Below are positions 51,701 to 64,000 of a DNA stretch of 64,000 nt, piece after piece; the first letter of the stretch is position 1, and each line of letters starts with the position of its first letter. The notes under the pieces were generated by a model that was given only the letters and a program-made list of their open reading frames with translations, searched no databases and was not told the DNA's origin. The DNA is taken from contig NC_086283.1 in NCBI RefSeq assembly GCF_021018805.1, positions 54,626,312-54,690,311 of the forward strand. The letters are read 5' to 3'. The stretch is from Prinia subflava. Its lineage: Eukaryota; Chordata; Aves; Passeriformes; Cisticolidae. The position numbers and the translations under genes are program-made.

Positions 51701-54700
51701 TGTATTACTCATACTGACATTCCTATACAACATTTCTATTTAACAGAATAAATATTATCTTCTTTCCATCTCATTATCTCTTTCCATCTCATTCATAATA
51801 ATTTAATACTGTTTTAAATCAAAACAGCTTTTGCATTTTCAGTGAAAAATGTAACACTTCAGGCTTAAACAAAAAGTTCTACTAATAAAAGTAAGTCTAT
51901 TTTTAAGCACACAGTAATCTGCTCAGTAATCTTCCTTGATTAAAAATTCCTTGGCTTCTCTTCAAAAAACACACTGAGTATAGATGAGCTCAACAGCTGT
52001 CAACATAATTTTTAGGAACTTACCAAGTATTGTTGCGTCTATACTAGCCCCCATTTATACACTCCAGCTGGTCCACCAGAGCCCCACTCCCAATCCTTCG
52101 CCTCCAGTAACATCTATATTGAGATGAAGACATTTTGAAGAGGGGAATCTTAACAACAACAAAAAGTAAAAAGATACTTCATCTTCTTTTCATCTTTGCA
52201 AAGCCTGTTGCTTTCTGTAAATTGCTTTCCATTCACTAATCCAGCAAAGTGCAGAAGGTAAACTGCAATACTGTAAAAAAACCATTACAGCACTGGTAAA
52301 AGTCCCAGAACAGTCTTTCATAAGTCACACTTGAACATGACATAAGTAATGCAATGCAATTAATTTCACCCAGCAATGCTTGCTTACAAGTCCTTACTAA
52401 CACATGCCAATGACAAAACTGCAACTGCTCTCTGTGTTCTCTGCGCAGAGAGGGTCACTTGCGCAATGACTTACACAAGAGGTCTAGAAAAAGGCTGAAA
52501 AAAATCCCTGATCACTTAATCTCCTCAAAATGTTGGGTTTTCTTTTATCCTCTGGATTCCCTCTGGATTCATGGCTACTGAAAAAATCCTAGGGGATGAT
52601 CATAGCTTTTGCAAGCTTTACCATGGCAAACACTCATGTCAATGGAAATTTTGAGCAAATAATGTAATGAATACTGATTACTAAGTTTTGGAAAGACATA
52701 CTCATCACTTAAATTTCAAAAATGCTGTGGGAGTATCTGAGAAAAAAGATAAACAGAATGAAAACCCCATACAATTACTTTATTCTTAATAAACCATTTA
52801 TGTAAGAGTATCAATACGAAAGGTTTCGCATCTTCTTTCTTTCTCCTCAGTTATTAAAAATTTTCTAAGTCCTCATGTTTTTATCTGCAACTCATTTTAT
52901 CTGTCAGTAACCTCTTGATTAGTGTGCATATTTTTTACTCCTTTTTCTCTCCTACACCTTCTGTCTCTATGCACAATGTCAATGCACAATGTCTTTGCAG
53001 ACAAGCATCCCAACTACGCATACAGACTGTGGCAGCATAGTAACTAGGTGCTGTCAACTTTAGACTTCAGAATAATAAAGGGCAGGCATGGGGACAGGGG
53101 GATGCACGACAGAAGCTGAGTCACTTTACACCACTTTACAGTGGCTTACAAGCTGTTTGATTCCAATTTATGAAGGTTGCTTACCTCAGCCTTGAAAATC
53201 ATGCAAGTCTTCTACACATACTTTCTATCTCACAACTAAAATGCACATTTGGCCACCACTTTTACAGGACTACTGAAAACGACCAAGTGATATGTAATAT
53301 GATCAGCTACATGGGTTTGCATCCAATATCCCACCTTCACCATCTTGTACTAAATCGTGTCTATCGTGGTGCAGATTAACAAGCTTCTTAACACTAGAAG
53401 GAGTATTTTCATCACCCTTTTTACACATCTCATTCAGTGACAAACCAAGAACTAAAATAAGGAGTCTACGTTTCTAGAGCTGTCAATACAGAGACAGGAT
53501 AGGCAATAAGTCTTCCAAAATTACCTAGATGAATAATCTTCTTTACTTCTTTTATTTTGCTGTATTCCACTGCCCTGGTATGTTTTTCATGCATATATTC
53601 TGGCAATTTGGTAATAATATATTTCTGCTTGATTCTATACTAAAAGGTAAAATTAGACTTTTCCATCACCACCTCAAGGTTTGAGAAAATAAATTCCCAA
53701 CCCAGACTGAGTTGCTTATGCATTTCACCTTTATTCCTCATTGATTCTTTAAGATGAACAATTTTCTGTACTGTACCTGCCCATTTTCTTTACCTCTCTT
53801 AGAACTCCTGAGGAGTTCTTTCTCCTTACCACTTTTCCTGCTGTAGAGATAGGAAGAATAGAAAAAAAGCTGCTTAGGTTTGTCAGTTAGTTAGTAAGTG
53901 AAGCTGCAGATAGAAAGGACACTATTGAGACAATATTTAATCTCTTGACAATGAGCTGAAGTAGCAATGAGGGTCTTCATAGAGGAACTTGGAAAGGTAG
54001 TCAGAAAAGGCAGAGAACCTTAAAATTCAAAAATGCTGACTATGGAAGTGGCCGAGCCTAGAAATCTAAGCTAAAGATTTTTGGTTTAGGCTCTGGGCTA
54101 CCTGAAGGAGTCAAGTCCTTAATTTGTCCAATATTTACTTCCAAAACGCTTTTTTTTTTAATTTAGAAAGAGACCAAAACAACCAAACAACCAAATTTTA
54201 ATAGAAAATACAATGCAATTCTGTTTTCCATATCCAGCAAATTTTTGTTTTTCTCTTGCCCCATTCTTCCCCAGAAATGCCAGCTATTATTACTTGGTCT
54301 TCCTCTTGTTTTTGCATAAGCTTAGAAATAAGATATTGAAAGAAAAAAAAAAAAAACTTCACGTGGAAGTGTGACGTTGGAAGTTTCTATTACAATTTTC
54401 AGTGGACAAGGAAGCTTGAGATAGACACCAGGTTCTGGTCTTAGGACATATTGGAGGAATAAAAGGGTGATCTGTTACAAAGTAAAAAAGGATGGTTTTG
54501 TACAAAGGCTTTGTACAACTTTTAAAATTAAGTCCAACCTTTATGCAAGAGGCAAATTATTTCATCAAAGGCATTCATGAAGTCTGATAGACCTGTATGA
54601 GTCAATACAAAACTCATTTAACTGATTACGTGCAAGTCTGTACACAGGCAATTTTTTTATTTTAACTGGCTTGAAAAAATATAAAGTTCTTTACCTAGCA

Positions 54701-56846
54701 GCATCTTAGATCATTCTTTCTCTACTTACTTTATTCTTTCTATATCCTCTTCACTTGAGCACCCCAAGTGAATACAACCTATTTTGCACCTATGTTATGA
54801 AACCTACTGTGAATTTAATTCAGTTGGTCTAGACCATAATTTTTATTCAGTGTCACACTATTCTAAACGTGTGGTGAGAAAAACCAAGCTGCAAAAGCAA
54901 AGTTTGTGTTCGCTTTATTTTTAAAGCTTCACTGCATAATTCCCCACAGTACAGAGATGGTCTGGAAAAGATACAGATGTGATAGTACAACCCACGCTCA
55001 GCGAAAGAGTACCTAAATGGGGCTTAAGTCTACATTATTTAAGGAGGATGGAAGAAAACAAATAACTTGTTGCATTTTTTTCATTTTTCTGGTTGTCATT
55101 CAAAAATGAGCAATCCATGAATCTCATAAAACAATTTTCCAACTTGTGAGAGCTTTCTTATATACCCATGATAATTAGGAAATAATTGGTAAAATTGCTC
55201 AGGTTGTAACAACAAATTTTAGTAAAAACAGTATTCCAAAATTCAGTCTTGATATAAAGAACAATGGTTTTATTCTTCCAAGAAATGAAAAAAATCTAAG
55301 GAACATTAAATCACTGTTGGCTGGTAAAGTCTGATTTCTCCACTGGTATATCATACCAATCTCAGAACTTTTATGCTCTGCTTTCCAAGATCAAGACAAC
55401 TCCCCATCTCTGCTCTGGTACTTCCTCTAATGTTCAGCCTTGCTTTGGGGGCTTTCTTTTGTCCTTTTTTTACTTCCTTCTCACTCCGCAGCATCAGAGG
55501 AAAAACCTTAACTAAACACAGTTGAATATGCAGTGCTGCTACTTAAGATACTGAAATTTCTAAAACACCTGACAGTTAATTCTTCTTTGTAAACAAGGCA
55601 TCTCCAAATTTAGGTCAGGAAGAAATATTCTGCAATCTCTGCTAGCAAAATAAAGCAGAATGTCAGAAGTGGTCAATTTCTTACACTGAATTTGACATTT
55701 CAAATACTACTCTATGCAGTTGCAGTCATCTGGGACACACATGACAGCCTTGGATACCTTCTCTTTCTGTAGGAAGTACTAGATGAGTTTTGAATACAGA
55801 TTTGGAAAGTGTTCTATGCCTAGCAAGCAAGTGGAAAAGGTTGCTCTGAGGATCCCTCTGCAAAGTTAAGTTGGAGATACCTGCTTCACGAAGGTACAGG
55901 GGACAGTTTGGATGACACAGAGTTCTATCATCTCTTTTGCTGTATGTTGCTACTACTTGAGAAGTATTCTATTTTTAAAAATGAAGAAAATTTGTATCTA
56001 TAACATTAGTTTTATGTATGGAGCTTTTGCAGTGTTAGTATTGCAAGACATTTTGCAGTTTTGCCTCAACATCACCATTACAACCGATCAAAAAGCCAGG
56101 GAGAAAATGAGTTACTTGATGACAATCAGCTTACTTTTATTTAAGAAAAGGAAACTGTAAGAACCACAATTCTCTTTAACTTGCAGAAGCAGAACAAAAT
56201 TCATCCCCCTCCAGAAACATTCTATATACTGTGTTTAATTACTTTGAGGAAAACACAGATGTTAAGACATCTCTTTTCTATGCTATTGGCAGCTTCTTAT
56301 TTCAGCCCATTTGTAAAATACAACTCATAAAACAAACATTAAAAATACTAAAACGTAACTAGAGATATTGAGATTTCCGATGACTGAAGAAAAATAGATA
56401 CATGTTGTTAGAGTAACTAATTTATGGTTTTTACTCTATCAAATCATAATAGAATTGTTAAATGCTCAACAGTCACTATTAGCCCACTGTAAAAAAAATT
56501 ACAGTAAGTCAAGAAGAAGAAAATGCATTTTCTTGGTTGTTCCACAGTAAATAAAATTTTAAGCACGGTATTGATGAAATTCTAAACATGTTGGTTCAAG
56601 AGCATGTCTTCTATTAGTATTTAATTTGTGTACTTTACAGTATTAAAACTCTGACACAGGAGATAAAGAAACAGGAGAAGTAATAGAAGTCACAAAAGAC
56701 AGTATAGACCAACTGAAAAAAAAAACCCAGACTCACAGCTAACTCCTCACTTTGGGTTTTTTCCCTATCAGTCAGTCAATTGACACGGGACTAAGAGCTG
56801 AACTTGAAAAATTTAAAAAGACTTTTATACAGGGTTCCTTATATAA

Positions 56847-56886
56847 CAAAACAAAACAAAACAAAAAACAAACAAACAAAAAAAAA
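56847..56886. repeat. CAAAA/CAAA simple repeat
   Basis: This is a 40-bp A-rich tract of CAAAA and CAAA units ending in nine A. It is low-complexity sequence in intron 6. Confidence 0.85.
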
Positions 56887-59279
56887 GTGCATGCACAATC
56901 TTGGGACACTATATGAAAACATTTAAGGAGAAGAAAAGAATAGGCTAGTGAGGATAGGAATAAAGATGAACAAGAAAGGTACAGTATTACCCAGGTAAGA
57001 TGTATAGTTATACAAACTAGGCAGACTTTTCATTCTAAAATCTGTGATGGTGTACTATCAAGAAGCACCTATATGCACAAAAATAACAGTAAATATGCAG
57101 AAGCTTTCGAGTCCTATCTCGGACATTACCACTAATAGTAACACTTCAACTTTCTCAGCACTTATCAAATGCTATTCCTATCACCGACGAAACTGAAATA
57201 TAGAAATCTAACCAATATCCTAGCAGTCCATTGTAGTGTGCATGGGATTTCAACCGGAAATGTCTGACATTCAATTTAACCTTTACACTTGGCTGAATTG
57301 GACAACTACTGCTGTTAGCAAGACCACATTCTGTGTGAGTTCTTCACATGTGGAAAGTCCCCTGACATCTTTCTCATCCAAAATAGAAAACGTTTTTCAG
57401 CTTTTAAGTATTGCAACAGAGACAACACAGATGATTTGAAAAACAAAGAATTAATTCTTCCATAGATAAGGAAAATATACTAGGATTACCTAAATTTAGT
57501 TTTCATTCTTACACTGGTTTTCTTCCTAAGCAAAAAATCCCTAATATTTCAGTGTTCCTATGTCTTATTTTATAGTCTTGAAATCTGCAAGCACTATAAT
57601 TTCTCCAAATACAATTTAAAGTCTAGAAAAACAGTCAAAACAATACTGTTACTAAAATAAGGGGAGAACACAGAAATGCTGTAATTTAATCTCTCCCTTG
57701 TTCTATATTTTAAAGACAAAACCAGTCCAGTCTCGTACAGCTTGAATCTTCAGTTTCACCTTTGGAAAACAGGATTCAAAGCAACTTTCAGAAGTAGAAA
57801 GAATATATAGCTTATTTACAAAGTATTTCTTAGAGAGTTAACAGAGCTTCTTTTTGTTTACTTCTTTTTTTTTTTTTTTTTTTAAGTCTTCTTCATAAAA
57901 TATGCTTTTCAACTAAATGCTCTCAAGGAAAGCAAAATCCCAGGGCTATGGCAATTGGTTTTTATTTTAATATTAAATAGTGGAGGACAGCTTGATAATG
58001 AAGTAGTGGGATTTCTAGGAGGAGCATGGAAGAATAAAGGCAAAATGATGATGAAATGGACAAAGCCTCGCTAATTAAAATGTCTTTATAAACACAACAA
58101 ACAAAAAAAAGAGTGACAGCTACAAGTATGTACACCAATAGCCAGTTTTTATCTGGCAAGGTCAAATTACCTGCTTATACAAGAGAATTAATTTCAGTGA
58201 AGGTCCTTTTCGTTTTTTTGTGGAAACATAATTGTTGATGCATACCAATACCTCTAGCTTACACCGATATCTTTCATGGAAATAAACTGCATAAAGAAAA
58301 TGCATATTATTTTTATATATATGCCTGTCTTTTCTATTTCTTGCTATCACAGAACACTTCCCATTGTGAAACTAATATATCTCATTCTATTCATAGAGTA
58401 GGAAGTTTATGTATGTTCTTTAGCAGCGCTTTTATCTTCTCATAACAGATCTAATACTGAGTGGTATATAAATACAATACTAATAAATAAAAGCAGATCT
58501 GCCAGAAAGGCATCATCTATCAATTGCAGGTTTAGTATGACATCCACTGTAAGAATCTAGAGATAAACAACCAAATTATATCATGAACTGAGACAGTTTT
58601 AAAAAGTTACAAAGCAGAAAAACAAATGACTTCAACAAAAAAATGCTCCAAAGACAATTTTTGGCTGAGGAGAAAGTTGTCACTGAAAAACACTTCCTTT
58701 GCAAGCTGAGAGACATCAAAAACTACATTCAATTAATGACAGATATTTGCACTTTTTTAATGTCAGTTTGGGAAACAAAACAAAGAGAATGAACACAATT
58801 TTCTTGTGTAAAAAGACTCTGCCCACAGTATTTTAAGTTCTGTACAAACACAGGATTACACAGAAAAGAAGTTGTTTAAACAGCTTTTTAACTAAGAGAT
58901 CAAAAAATAGTAACTCCTTTTAGCAATGAATAGCTTTGAGAAAAGTCACTCTGACCTGATAACAAGCATCTCCTTAAACTGCAAAGCTAACGAAGTCTGG
59001 TTTCTCATGAAATCCTGTCTCATACAGACTCACTGCTGTCCACTGAGATGAGTATTCTGACTGAAACATTATCCACAGCTAAGACATACACAACAACTTC
59101 CTCCTGAGCCCTTTCTTTCAAGCAGAAGAACAGGTTATTTTATCCTGAAACCATTTCATCAGAAGCCAATAAAATTTTCCCTTCATCTGGCCATCTACTT
59201 TTCATAAAATTCTTGGGATTGTTTTTGCAACCTCTACCTTGCAAACCACAAATTATACCACAACAGACTAACAGACACT

Positions 59280-60435
59280 GAGTTCACAGTGTAGAAACCT
59301 GAGGAAGAGAGGGGATGAACAGACCCATACACACTCTGAAATACAATACAGCACAGAAGAAACAGTCTAAAAGATTGCTGGAGTATGTAGAATTTCCTGA
59401 CAGAATCGGTGAATGAGCCAAAAAGCCAGGTACCCTACAGCTATTTACAAACAGAGAAGGATGATGTGCTGCTTGGAGGCCATCTAGGGTACAGGCAAGC
59501 ATGAAATGATAGTTCAGTTCTCAGAGCAGTAAGGAAGGGGGTCAGCAGAACTGGAACCTCAGACTTCCAGAGGACAGACTTTTGCTTGTTTAGGAGACTA
59601 GTTGATAGAGTCCCTTGAGAGGCAGTCCAGAAGGGCTAAGGCTTTCAGGAACACTGGATATTCTTCAAGAAAAAAATCCTAAAGGCAGAGGAGCATACTT
59701 TTTCTATGTGGCAGAAGAGTCAATGGGAAAAAGACCAGCTTGACTAACAGAAAGTTTTGCTGGAACTCCATAAAAAAAGCAAAGACACTTGGGAGACAAC
59801 TCCTTGCAAGGCTTCAGGCTTGAAGCAGAGTCAGTACCTGACAGGAAAGGACCTGGGCTGCTGGTTGAGTGCCCTGAGCATGAGCCAGCTGCGCCCAGAT
59901 GGCCAAGAAGGCCAGTGACATCCTGGCCTGTATCAGTAACAGTATGGCCAGCAGGACCAGGACAGTGATTGTCCCCCTGAACTTGGCACTGGTGAGGCCA
60001 CACCTTGAATCATGTGCTCACTTCTGGATCCCTACAGAAAAAGACATTAAGGTGCTGGAGTATGTCAAGAGAAGGGTGATAGAGCGAATGAAGGGAGCAC
60101 AAGCCTTATGAGGAACTGCTGAGGATTATTAAGCCTGGAGAAAATGAGGCTCAAGGGAGACCTTATCACGCTCTACAACTACCTGAAACGAGGTTGGGGT
60201 CAATCTCTTCTACCAAGTAACAAATGCTTCAAGTTGCACCAAGGGAGGTTTACACTGGATATCAGGAAAAATTTCTTCACTGAAGAGTTGTCAAGCACTG
60301 GAACAGGCTGTCCAGGGAAGCGGTTGAGTCACTTGAGTGGTGTAGATGTGGCACTCAGAAACATGGTTTAGTGGTGAACTTGGCAGTGCTTATCTGACAG
60401 TTGGACTTCCCAACCAAACGATTCTACGACACATG
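59280..60435 (+). mobile_element. CR1 LINE copy with internal deletion of the RT core
   Basis: About 59390-59800 resembles the CR1 segment between endonuclease and reverse transcriptase (GAAGGATGATGTGCTGC, then TTGATAGAGTCCCTTGAGAG). From about 59810 the sequence jumps to the CR1 3' part: an [22 protein letters not shown] word (59899-59960), the TYNYLKRG-like word near 60160-60200, GGAGGTTTACACTGGATATC, ATTTCTTCACTGAAGAG, and a tail that ends CAACCAAACGATTCTACGAC. The whole reverse-transcriptase core between these is missing. Stops and frameshifts show it is inactive. The left boundary is approximate. Confidence 0.75.
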
Positions 60436-63423
60436 TTTTTTTGTGCTGGCATAAGACCACTTGTGCAATGATGACTGGTAGACTCTCCTTAGAAAACAAA
60501 AATCATCAATATTCATTCTCAGGTAACTTTCCCATCACCAAGTTACCAAGCTTTTTTCTCTGCTACACTTTTCCACTAGTTCTTTGAATCTTGCCTTCCT
60601 TATTAGAAAGTGGGATGTACTCAAGAAGAAAAACAAAAAGTTTTTCTACTTTTCCTAGTTCACATTCTGGCAGTTGAAGCTTTTTCCATAGTGCAGAAAC
60701 CCGCGTTTAGATTTCCAAATGCAGAAGAACAATCCTGATCCCTCACAACACAAACACCAGGTCTGTGAATACAGCTATTGTATAAAAGGAGGCACTGGTT
60801 TCATCCCATTTAGTCTTGCTATTTTGTCTGTCATGGATGAATTTTCTGAGGAGATTCAACCTGCTACAATACAGCACACACTATAAATGCCTACTTGGTC
60901 AAGACCCTCAGCAGATTAGAAGGAACAATTTATTTTGGTTAACTCAACTAATTGCTGCTCAAACTAAGCCTTTAGAAAGTTGCCCTACATCTGTGCATAT
61001 TCAAAAGAAAAATTTCTTGCACATGGGAAATCTGTATTAAAACTACTTGGTCAATAGACAGCACCTCACTTTGTCTTTTGATAAACACATTTCATTAAGA
61101 ATGGAATAAACCATAGTATACAACAAGGTCCAAAATGTAACAGCTGATATGCCCTAGATCTCTATTTTAATACTATTAAATTCTAGTAACAATCTTCTAA
61201 CACACCACTTTGATTATAAATTTCTGGGGTTTTAAAAAAGCGAACCCTCATAGTATGAATATGTTTTTCATACAGCCTTGAACACCCAAATTATCATCCA
61301 AGTTAAAATTTTACGTCTATCACATACTCCTGGTAGCCAGTAGAGCAAAATAAAAACAGTAGCTTGCCATGGTACAGGGATTTAGTTCAAAGAAGCAACT
61401 CAGTCTGCCAGCAGATTTCAGGCCTACTAGATGGCAGCAGAAATTGATGTAGGCCTCTTAATAGCAACAGCTCACTTTTCAGCTCCACTCTGCAGTTCTG
61501 TTTTGGCTCAGGGCCGCTTGAAAACACTCTCAGAAAATATTCTATTAACCCATGGAGCCTATGGTTCAAGAGTGTATATCTGACTTCTCTACCTAAATGA
61601 CATATGCTAAATTCCTTCACTCACTCTTCACGTGCTGATGACAAAAGGCACAATCAGTTACTATTTGGATGACAAGAAGCAAAAAGGGCTAAAACATTGT
61701 CATTGCTCAACAGGACTGGTGCAAGCAAAGGCTGATTGGGAAAAAGGTGTGATTAGCTCAAATATATTCAACAACAATAGTTGTCAGAAAGGCTGATAGG
61801 ATAGGGAAAAGAATTCATCACTGAACGTATCCCAAAATGTTTTAAGTTGAAAAGTCAATGTAACAAGATTAAATCTGTCACATTTCCAAGGAGCTGAAGA
61901 CATACACCTGAAACATTATTTTAGGATATGAAAAAAAAAAAAAAAAAAAAGATTTTTCAAGCCTCAGTCTTTGAGTAGCAGTAAAATACTCTGAATGAAA
62001 CTTGCAATGAGTCAGTTAGCATTTTAAGGTAAGAGCACAGAAGTTTGAAACATCTATAATTAACTGAAGACAAGGAAACGAGACAACCTAAAAAACTTGA
62101 ATATTAAGAATATATGGAGAATTTGAAGTGAATTCCTTGAACTGGAGATTATGTTTCCAGTACTGTCCCACAGAATTACTTAGGAAAGGAGAGAGTGGGA
62201 GGGCTATGAGCAAAAACTGACAACAAAGATAAACAACATAAATTTCTGTCTTTTTCTTCACTACAACTTATTGCCAAGGCATATTATTTCATGACAACAC
62301 CACTACCAGTAAATACATCTTTTAATTCATCTGCATTATTATCTTCATCCACCACTAAAAAAAAACTAGATATCAATCATAACTGTTTTCTGTATGTAAA
62401 ATGTATCTCTGACCACAGAAAGTGTTGATTGAAATCACATCTCAACAACAACCAAAATAATATAGCAATTGAAATTGTACGATAATTGTCCAGATTAGTC
62501 ATAGGATGGGACAGTGCTATACACAAAGTTCATACCACTACACCCATTATGGTTGTTTTTACTGGTTTTTTTATGTGACCTGCAATGGTATCCATTAGAA
62601 TTGGATGAAGTGCTTTCAAAAAAGGTTCCACCCATTAGAAAGAAAACAGGAACAAAGAAACAGTATAAAGTTTCCAAGAACTCCCAGAAATTAAGGCAAA
62701 AAATCACAGGGATGCACTTTTTTCCCAGTTACTGCCCTTTTTCCAGAGCAGCAAATATTTTAATTCAAGTAGCACTGATTTATACATAAACAAAAACAAA
62801 AGGTTTGTAACAACTCCTAGAAAATTATTTATTATGCAACTTTCATTCACCTTCAGTCTACAAAAAGCAGGTCAACTGGCCTTCCAAATACAAAAGAAGT
62901 TTTTGACTCAAAAAATCTTGGCAAGGTAACTGATTTATCCACAGCTATACTTCCAGTTCTTAAACTCATTACAACCAATATATGAGCAGCTTGAAAACAG
63001 ACTTTGAATCCTGAAGTACCAAATGTTATGTAGAAGTGGATATTAATTCAAATAATTGTCTCTGTACACTGACAGCTAATCGTTCTTCCTCGCTTGACCC
63101 TTAGCAAAACTATTCAGCCTTCAGTTCAAATATTAAATGTCATTTACAGACTCATTCAATGTTGACTTAGCTAATGAAGATTTTGTTTAAAAGCATAATA
63201 TACAGGTGACCGTCCCTGAAAACAGGAAAAACACTTTTTAATTAATTTTGGTAAATAATACAAGCAATAAGCTGTAAGACATGCTATAATACTTAACAGA
63301 AATCTAAAAATAAGCAGAAATCCATAAACCAGTAAATATCCAATCCAATAAACCATTCAAAATCTAACACTAAGTATACATGTTATTTAGTTATTTGTGG
63401 TAGCAAAAGCAAAACATTCATAC
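60436..63423 (-). other. AUH: AUH intron 6, segment next to exon 6
   Basis: This is AT-rich intron that includes an A20 run (61931-61950). It ends at the exon 6 donor GTATGA. No other gene or element was recognised. Open frames up to 91 codons have no family resemblance. Confidence 0.8.
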
Positions 63424-63480
63424 CTGCACCTGGAATGATCGCCAACTTTGTTTCAACTAGGCCCATTTTAGCAGAAGATG
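63424..63480 (-). CDS. AUH: AUH exon 6 (catalytic Glu exon)
   Basis: This 57-nt exon encodes 18 whole residues, SSAKMGLVETKLAIIPGA, plus parts of two split codons. The acceptor is a T-rich tract ending TTTTTTAG, and the donor is G|GTATGA. The glutamate in LVETK aligns with the second acid/base glutamate of the crotonase fold (Glu164 of rat mitochondrial crotonase). Counting back from the C terminus makes it residue 209, which matches human AUH numbering. The following IPGAG turn is a conserved family motif. The exon ends with one base of a glycine codon (phase 1), fitting the GG that opens exon 7 about 49.3 kb away. No other exon lies between them that I can see. Identification is by family recognition, not by a database search. 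Confidence 0.95.
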
Positions 63481-64000
63481 CTAAAAAACAGAATGCAAAG
63501 GAGTTCTTACTATAATGCAGAGAGAAAAAAAATCTACAGAAAATATGTAATGATGACCTGGACATTTGCTAATATATCAGATTTTCTTCAAAAAGAACAA
63601 TAAATCACTTTTTAAAGTATTTGTTTATTAAAAAAACTTCAAATAGATTCAATTGATCGGCTTTTAGTGAAAGATCTAACTACTTCCATCAAGGCAAATA
63701 TAGTACTTTATTAATTTTCCCATAGCAAGTAAGCAATTACTGTGAGTAACAGAGACTTGCTTCGAAATGGAAAGTACTAAATAAGGCGGCTGTTATTGCT
63801 TAACAAGTTAGAATGGAGTAGAATTCTGTATCTGATTCTTTGAATTCCTTAGGTGACAGAATATTCTCTAAGGTCAAATAACTTTATAAATCCTAAGTTA
63901 CTGGCAATTGCTCAGGACCAGGTTTTCATTTCGTTTTCATCAATTTGTTTTACAGTTCTGACAGCTTGTTAGCTCAAGGCTCCTATTTTCAAGAGTTGTT
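63481..64000 (-). other. AUH: AUH intron 5, 3' end only
   Basis: This is 520 bp of AT-rich intron whose acceptor is TGTTTTTTAG. It runs off the window edge. Exon 5, which should carry the oxyanion-hole GGG motif and the first catalytic glutamate, is not in the window. Confidence 0.85.

Larger units (their letters stand above)
37013..59279 (-). other. AUH: AUH intron 6, long segment without recognised genes
   Basis: This is about 22 kb of AT-rich intron. It contains a (TTTG)n/T51 tract (40072-40190), two short CR1 tail pieces (41599-41643 and 45629-45730), a CAAAA-rich tract (56847-56886) and many short A/T runs. No open frame here has a recognisable domain, and no splice-linked exon series was seen on either strand. 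A hidden non-coding RNA cannot be excluded by reading. Confidence 0.7.
8440..64000 (-). other. AUH: AUH gene, 3' part (exons 6-10 with introns)
   Basis: This is the span of the only recognisable gene. AUH encodes a mitochondrial enoyl-CoA hydratase/isomerase-superfamily enzyme that hydrates 3-methylglutaconyl-CoA to HMG-CoA in leucine breakdown, and it also binds AU-rich RNA. Five exons read on the minus strand join in frame, and all introns are GT-AG. Phases agree: exon 6 ends one base into a glycine codon that exon 7 completes, and exons 7/8, 8/9 and 9/10 meet between codons. The joined product covers about the last 140 of roughly 339 residues, by comparison with mammalian AUH. The N terminus, mitochondrial targeting peptide, RNA-binding lysine-rich helix and first catalytic glutamate are outside the window. 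The left boundary is a guess from a downstream polyadenylation hexamer. Confidence 0.93.

Noticed and set aside
59899..60371. Plus-strand open frames of 70-75 codons
   Set aside because: Parts of the CR1 3' region, not independent genes.

Overview
This window looks like bird nuclear DNA, most likely from a songbird (passerine). It is AT-rich and gene-poor. It carries CR1-type LINE fragments with typical avian 3' ends, a tRNA-Ile-headed SINE with a CR1-like tail (the TguSINE1 type known from passerines), and LTRs of avian endogenous-retrovirus type. The species cannot be fixed by reading alone. AUH is Z-linked in chicken, so a Z-chromosome location is a reasonable inference but is not shown by the sequence.

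Only one protein-coding gene can be supported: the 3' part of AUH (AU RNA-binding 3-methylglutaconyl-CoA hydratase, mitochondrial leucine catabolism, crotonase superfamily), on the minus strand. Five coding exons are present, all with GT/AG introns and compatible phases: exon 6 (63424-63480), exon 7 (13917-14104), exon 8 (11639-11689), exon 9 (9869-9916) and exon 10 with the stop codon (8927-9004). Numbering assumes the 10-exon layout of mammalian AUH. Exons 1-5 lie beyond the right edge. The exons join in frame into about 140 residues that end at the expected C terminus. Exon 6 supplies the second catalytic glutamate of the crotonase site.

Layout: 1-8.4 kb is intergenic sequence downstream of AUH, with simple repeats. 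8.4-14.1 kb holds the 3' UTR and exons 10-7 in short introns; intron 7 contains an antisense-read LTR-like element, a CpG-dense block and a minisatellite. 14.1-63.4 kb is one intron of about 49.3 kb (intron 6). It contains a roughly 190-bp TCCTA array, a solo LTR with a 5-bp target-site duplication, a SINE next to a decayed CR1 reverse-transcriptase remnant, three further CR1 fragments or tails, an internally deleted CR1, and two homopolymers longer than 50 bp. 63.4-64 kb is exon 6 and the start of intron 5.

No CRISPR array, operon, prokaryotic gene, rRNA or functional tRNA was seen, and I found no new multi-gene system. The observations most worth a second look are the CpG block plus E-box minisatellite beside the exon 7 splice donor, the same-sense LTR polyadenylation signal in intron 7, and the AATAAA hexamer that overlaps the AUH stop codon.
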